Origin: Hydractinia symbiolongicarpus | Lineage: Eukaryota; Cnidaria; Hydrozoa; Anthoathecata; Hydractiniidae | Assembly: GCF_029227915.1 (NCBI RefSeq) | Contig: NC_079877.1 | Span: 31,399,851 to 31,463,850, forward strand | Direction of reading: 5' to 3' | DNA: 64,000 nucleotides | In this document: piece after piece, positions 60,590-64,000 of the stretch | How the letters are laid out: every line of letters starts with the position of its first letter | Numbering within the stretch: the stretch's first letter is position 1 | The notes under the pieces: generated by a model | What the model was told of the DNA's origin: nothing | The model's database searches: none | Seen by the model: only the letters and a program-made list of their open reading frames with translations | Position numbers and translations under genes: made by a program

Positions 60590-61692
60590 GAAACTGTCTC
60601 TATTTCTTCAGCGCGAACTAACGGCTAGGATTGGTCCGACAGTTAAAAATGATTTATTTATCTTAATTTTTTAATAAAGCGCTACCACGGCGCCCAGTGT
60701 AATCGCTGAGTTCCAGCAATCATGTCAAATTAAGAAGAATTTTATTTCTTGTAGTCAAACTGGCTCATTTATCAGATTTATAAGGTCAAAGTCTAAAATC
60801 AGTTCAATTAAGTCCCATAGTCAAGCGTTTCACTCTTAAAAGCGATACAACTTAGTACTATCGGAAAAAAATCACTAAATACATGTTCGTACGATTATGT
60901 GACGCAACCGTTGTAACTCAAACGGATTGACACCGTTAGAAAGTCAATGATATGTAGTTTTTGACACTGTCTCTATTTCTTCAGCGCGAACTAACGACCA
61001 GGATTCGTCCCACAGTAAAAAATGACTTATTTATCTAAATTTTTAAATAAAACGCTACCACAGCGCCTAGTGTAGTCGCTGATTTCCAGCAATCATGTCA
61101 AATTATGAAGAATGTTATTTCTTTTAGTCAAACTGGCTCATTCATCCCATTTATAAGGACAAAGTCCAAAATCAGTTCTATTAATTCCCACAGTCAAGTT
61201 GCAATACGACTCAGTAATATCGGAAGAAAATCACTAAATACATGTTGGTACGAATATGTGACGCAACCGTTGTAACTCAAACGGATTGACACCGTTAGGA
61301 AGTCAATGAAATGTAGTTTTTGAAACTGTCTCTATTTCTTCAGCGCGCAATAACGGCTAAGATTGGTATCACTGCAAAAAATAACTTATTTATCTTAATT
61401 CTTAAATAAAGCGCTACCACAGCGCCCAGTGTAATCGCTGAGTTCCAGCAATCATGTCAAAGTAAGAAGAATGTTATTCCTTGGAGAACAATTGGCTCAT
61501 TTATCACATTTATAAGGTCACAGTCCAGAATCAGTTTAATTAATTCCCACAGTCAATCGTTTCACTGTTAAAAGCAATACAACTTAGTATTATCGGAAGA
61601 AAATCACTAAATACATGTTGGTACGAATATGTGACGCATCGTTGAACTCAAACGGAGTGACACCGTTAGAAAGTCAAAGAAATGTAGATTTT
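60590..61692. repeat. A/B chimera, C, and a D chimera
   Basis: The monomer at 60590 begins as A and switches to a B tail near AGCGATACAACTTAG, with ATGTTCGTACGATTATG. C follows at 60963. The monomer at 61322 has a D head, then an F-like middle (TTGGAGAACAATTGG, CAGTTTAATTAATTCCC) and an E''-like tail (CGCATCGTTGAACTC), so it joins parts of three subfamilies. Confidence 0.82.
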
Positions 61693-63913
61693 GAAACTGC
61701 CTCTAATTCTTCAGCGCGAACTAACGGCTAGGATTGGTCCCACAGTAAAAAATGACTTATTTATCTTAATTTTTTAATAAAGCGCTACCACAGCACCCAG
61801 TGTAATCGCTGAGTTCCAGCAATCATTTTAAATTGGGAAAAATGTTATTCCTTGGAGACCAATTGGCTCATTTATGACATTTATAAGGTCACAGTCCAGA
61901 ATCAGTTCAATTCCCACAGTCAATCGTTTCACTGTTAAAAGCAATACAACTTAGTAATATCGGAAGAAAATCACTAAATACATGTTGGTACGGATATGTG
62001 ACGCAACCGTTGTAACTCAAACGCATTGACACCGTTAGAAAGTCAATGAAATTTAGTTTTTGAAACTGTCGCTCTTTCTTCTGCGCGCGGAAACAACTAG
62101 GATTGGTCCCACAGTAAAAAATGACTTATTTACCTAAGTTTTTAAATGAAGCGCTACCACAGCGCCCAGTGTAATCGCTGAATTCCGGCAATCATGTCAA
62201 TTTAGGAAGAATGTTATTCCTTGGAGACCAATTGCCTCATTCATCACATTTATAAGGTCACAGCCCAAAGTTAGTTCAATTAAGTTGCACAGTCAATCGT
62301 TTCACTGTTAAAAGCGATATGACTTAGTAATATCGGAAAGATATCACTAAATACATGTTGGTACGAATATGTGACGTAACCGTTGTAACTCAAACAGATT
62401 TATACTGCTAGAAAGTCAATGAAATGTAGTCTCTGAAACTGTTCCTATTTATTCAGCGCGTGCTAACGGCCAGGATTGGTCCCACAGCAAAGAAAGACTT
62501 ATTTATCTAAATTTTTAAATAAAGCACTACCACAGAGCCTACTGAACTCGCTGAATTCCAGCAATCGTGTCGAATTAAGAAGAATGTTATTCGTTGGAGT
62601 GCAATTGACTCATTTACCGCATTGAGGTCACAGTCCAGAATCAATTCAATTAAATCCCACAGTCAATCGCTTCACTGTTAAAAGCAATACAACTTAGTAT
62701 TATCGGAAGAAAATCACTAAATACATGTTGGTACGAATATGTGACGCATCGTTGAACTCAAACGGAGTGACACCGTTAGAAAGTCAAAGAAATGTAGATT
62801 TTGAAACTGCCTCTAATTCTTCAGCGCGAACTAACGGCTAGGATTGGTCCCACAGTAAAAAATGACTTATTTATCTTAATTTTTTAATAAAGCGCTACCA
62901 CAGCACCCAGTGTAATCGCTGAGTTCCAGCAATCATTTTAAATTGGGAAAAATGTTATTCCTTGGAGACCAATTGGCTCATTTATGACATTTATAAGGTC
63001 ACAGTCCAGAATCAGTTCAATTCCCACAGTCAATCGTTTCACTGTTAAAAGCAATACAACTTAGTAATATCGGAAGAAAATCACTAAATACATGTTGGTA
63101 CGGATATGTGACGCAACCGTTGTAACTCAAACGCATTGACACCGTTAGAAAGTCAATGAAATTTAGTTTTTGAAACTGTCGCTCTTTCTTCTGCGCGCGG
63201 AAACAACTAGGATTGGTCCCACAGTAAAAAATGACTTATTTACCTAAGTTTTTAAATGAAGCGCTACCACAGCGCCCAGTGTATTCGCTGAATTCCGGCA
63301 ATCATGTCAATTTAGGAAGAATGTTATTCCTTGGAGACCAATTGCCTCATTCATCACATTTATAAGGTCACAGCCCAAAGTTAGTTCAATTAAGTTGCAC
63401 AGTCAATCGTTTCACTGTTAAAAGCGATATGACTTAGTAATATCGGAAAGATATCACTAAATACATGTTGGTACGAATATGTGACGTAACCGTTGTAACT
63501 CAAACAGATTTATACTGCTAGAAAGTCAATGAAATGTAGTCTCTGAAACTGTTCCTATTTATTCAGCGCGTGCTAACGGCCAGGATTGGTCCCACAGCAA
63601 AGAAAGACTTATTTATCTAAATTTTTAAATAAAGCACTACCACAGAGCCTACTGAACTCGCTGAATTCCAGCAATCGTGTCGAATTAAGAAGAATGTTAT
63701 TCGTTGGAGTGCAATTGACTCATTTACCGCATTGAGGTCACAGTCCAGAATCAATTCAATTAAATCCCACAGTCAATCGCTTCACTGTTAAAAGCGATTC
63801 AACTTAGTAATATCGGAAAAAATCACTAAATACATGTTGGTACGAATATGTGACGCAACCGTTGTAACTCAAACGGATTGACACAGTTAGAAAATCAATG
63901 AAATGTAGTTCTT
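61693..63913. repeat. Two 1110-bp trimers (H-I-E)
   Basis: The units 61693-62802 and 62803-63913 consist of H (369 bp), I (373) and E (368-369). They share many private changes, including CAAACGGAGTG just before H, AATTGGGAAAAATG, CTGCGCGCGGAAAC and TCGTTGGAGTGCAATTG. I noticed one clear difference inside, GTGTAATCGC versus GTGTATTCGC. The copies part in the second half of E, at AAAGCAATACAAC versus AAAGCGATTCAAC. This looks like the youngest duplication in the window. Confidence 0.92.
62062..62434. repeat. Type I monomer (representative)
   Basis: This is 373 bp. Its head is marked by CTGCGCGCGGAAACAACTAGG-like sequence, a TTTACCTAAG stretch and TTTTTAAATGAAGCG. Its second half is of the G type (CAGCCCAAAGTTAG, AAGTTGCACAG) and its tail is CAGATTTATACTGC. 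A close relative lies at 744-1116 with GCGCGAAAACGGC and TTTAAATGAAGCG. Both are followed by the E subtype with ATCGTGTCG. I is therefore present only near the two ends of this window. Confidence 0.8.
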
Positions 63914-64000
63914 GAAACTCTCTCTCTTTCTTCAGCGCGAACTAACGGCTAGGATTGGTCCGACAGTTAAAAATGACTTATTTATCTTATTTTTTTAATA
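63914..64000. repeat. Partial A monomer at the window end
   Basis: This starts with GAAACTCTCTCTCTTTC and shows the A marker GGTCCGACAGTT before the sequence stops. The array therefore goes on beyond the window. Confidence 0.85.

Larger units (their letters stand above)
60261..64000. repeat. Satellite array, right part
   Basis: This continues the same array in the same orientation after the inserted element. It holds the rest of the split A monomer, nine full monomers and a partial one at the window end. Monomer starts are near 60590, 60963, 61322, 61693, 62062, 62435, 62803, 63172, 63545 and 63914. Several monomers are chimeras of subfamilies seen on the left. The right end of the array is not reached. 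Confidence 0.97.

Noticed and set aside
62590-62606. TTCGTTGGAGTGCAATT in the right-end E monomers, similar to the first half of the mammalian CENP-B box (also TTCGTTGGAGACC near 36016).
   Set aside because: The second half (CGGG) is missing, most monomers read TTCCTTGGAG there, and the match arises from one substitution.
1-64000. CRISPR array, because of regular direct repeats.
   Set aside because: The whole 372-bp period is repeated with no unique spacers, and the sequence has eukaryotic satellite character.
1-64000. Ribosomal spacer, tRNA or other RNA genes within the repeat.
   Set aside because: No rRNA-like segment, tRNA cloverleaf with A and B boxes, or snRNA-like sequence was recognised in the monomer or the element.

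Overview
The window contains no convincing protein-coding or RNA gene. It is eukaryotic satellite DNA, probably from an animal. An AT-rich repeat of about 372 bp runs head to tail in one orientation from base 1 to base 64000. It is broken only once, by a 2.57-kb DNA element at 57690-60260. Counting from the motif GAAACTG, I placed 166 monomers by eye, including two cut by the window edges and one split by the element. There are no rRNA or tRNA genes, CRISPR arrays, operons or bacterial signals. The species cannot be fixed from sequence alone. The element has TAGCTAGC-rich stretches that I associate with sponge and other marine invertebrate DNA, but that is a weak impression.

Monomers fall into recognisable subfamilies, named here by their private variants. 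A (373 bp) reads GGTCCGACAGTT with a TCAGACGG tail. B (372-373) has GGGCCTAGTGTACTC and TTCGTACGA. C (357-359) has GACCAGGATTCGTCC and lacks 14 bp. C' is a full-length relative of C (370-371). D (373) has CGCAATAACGGCTAAG. E (372) has GTTCCTATTTATTCAGCG. F, G, H and I are rarer. They are joined into higher-order repeats (HORs) of two to nine monomers.

Layout: 1-2234 is an 1118-bp trimer; 2235-4844 E'-A' dimers; 4845-7760 a zone with 474-bp long monomers; 7761-9624 mixed; 9625-12534 an eight-monomer block W that recurs at 17066-19974; 12535-17065 E, a 300-bp truncated monomer and mixed chimeras; 19975-26292 units that start with C (C-A-A-B, C-D-A-A-B, C-A-A); 26293-29602 a nine-monomer block X that recurs at 33654-36963; 29230-31431 two 1101-bp trimers; 36964-43237 mixed; 43238-57638 several large duplicated blocks at offsets of about 7.03 and 8.50 kb; 61693-63913 two near-identical 1110-bp trimers.

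The element at 57690-60260 has 33-bp terminal inverted repeats (TIRs) with one mismatch, a subterminal inverted repeat of 10 bp, and a 7-bp (or 8-bp) target duplication, GTCCGAC. Taking it out with one copy of the duplication leaves a monomer of exactly 373 bp. TIR length, duplication length, subterminal repeats and target sequence all point to the P-element superfamily. No transposase is visible, so it looks non-autonomous. The block it sits in has an uninterrupted copy 8503 bp upstream, so the insertion probably followed that block duplication.

The window fits centromeric or pericentromeric heterochromatin that evolves by unequal crossing-over and conversion. I did not find an obviously new protein or RNA system. 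The most interesting content is the recombination record of the array and the P-like element inside it. All coordinates, lengths and relationships come from reading by eye; no percent identities were computed.
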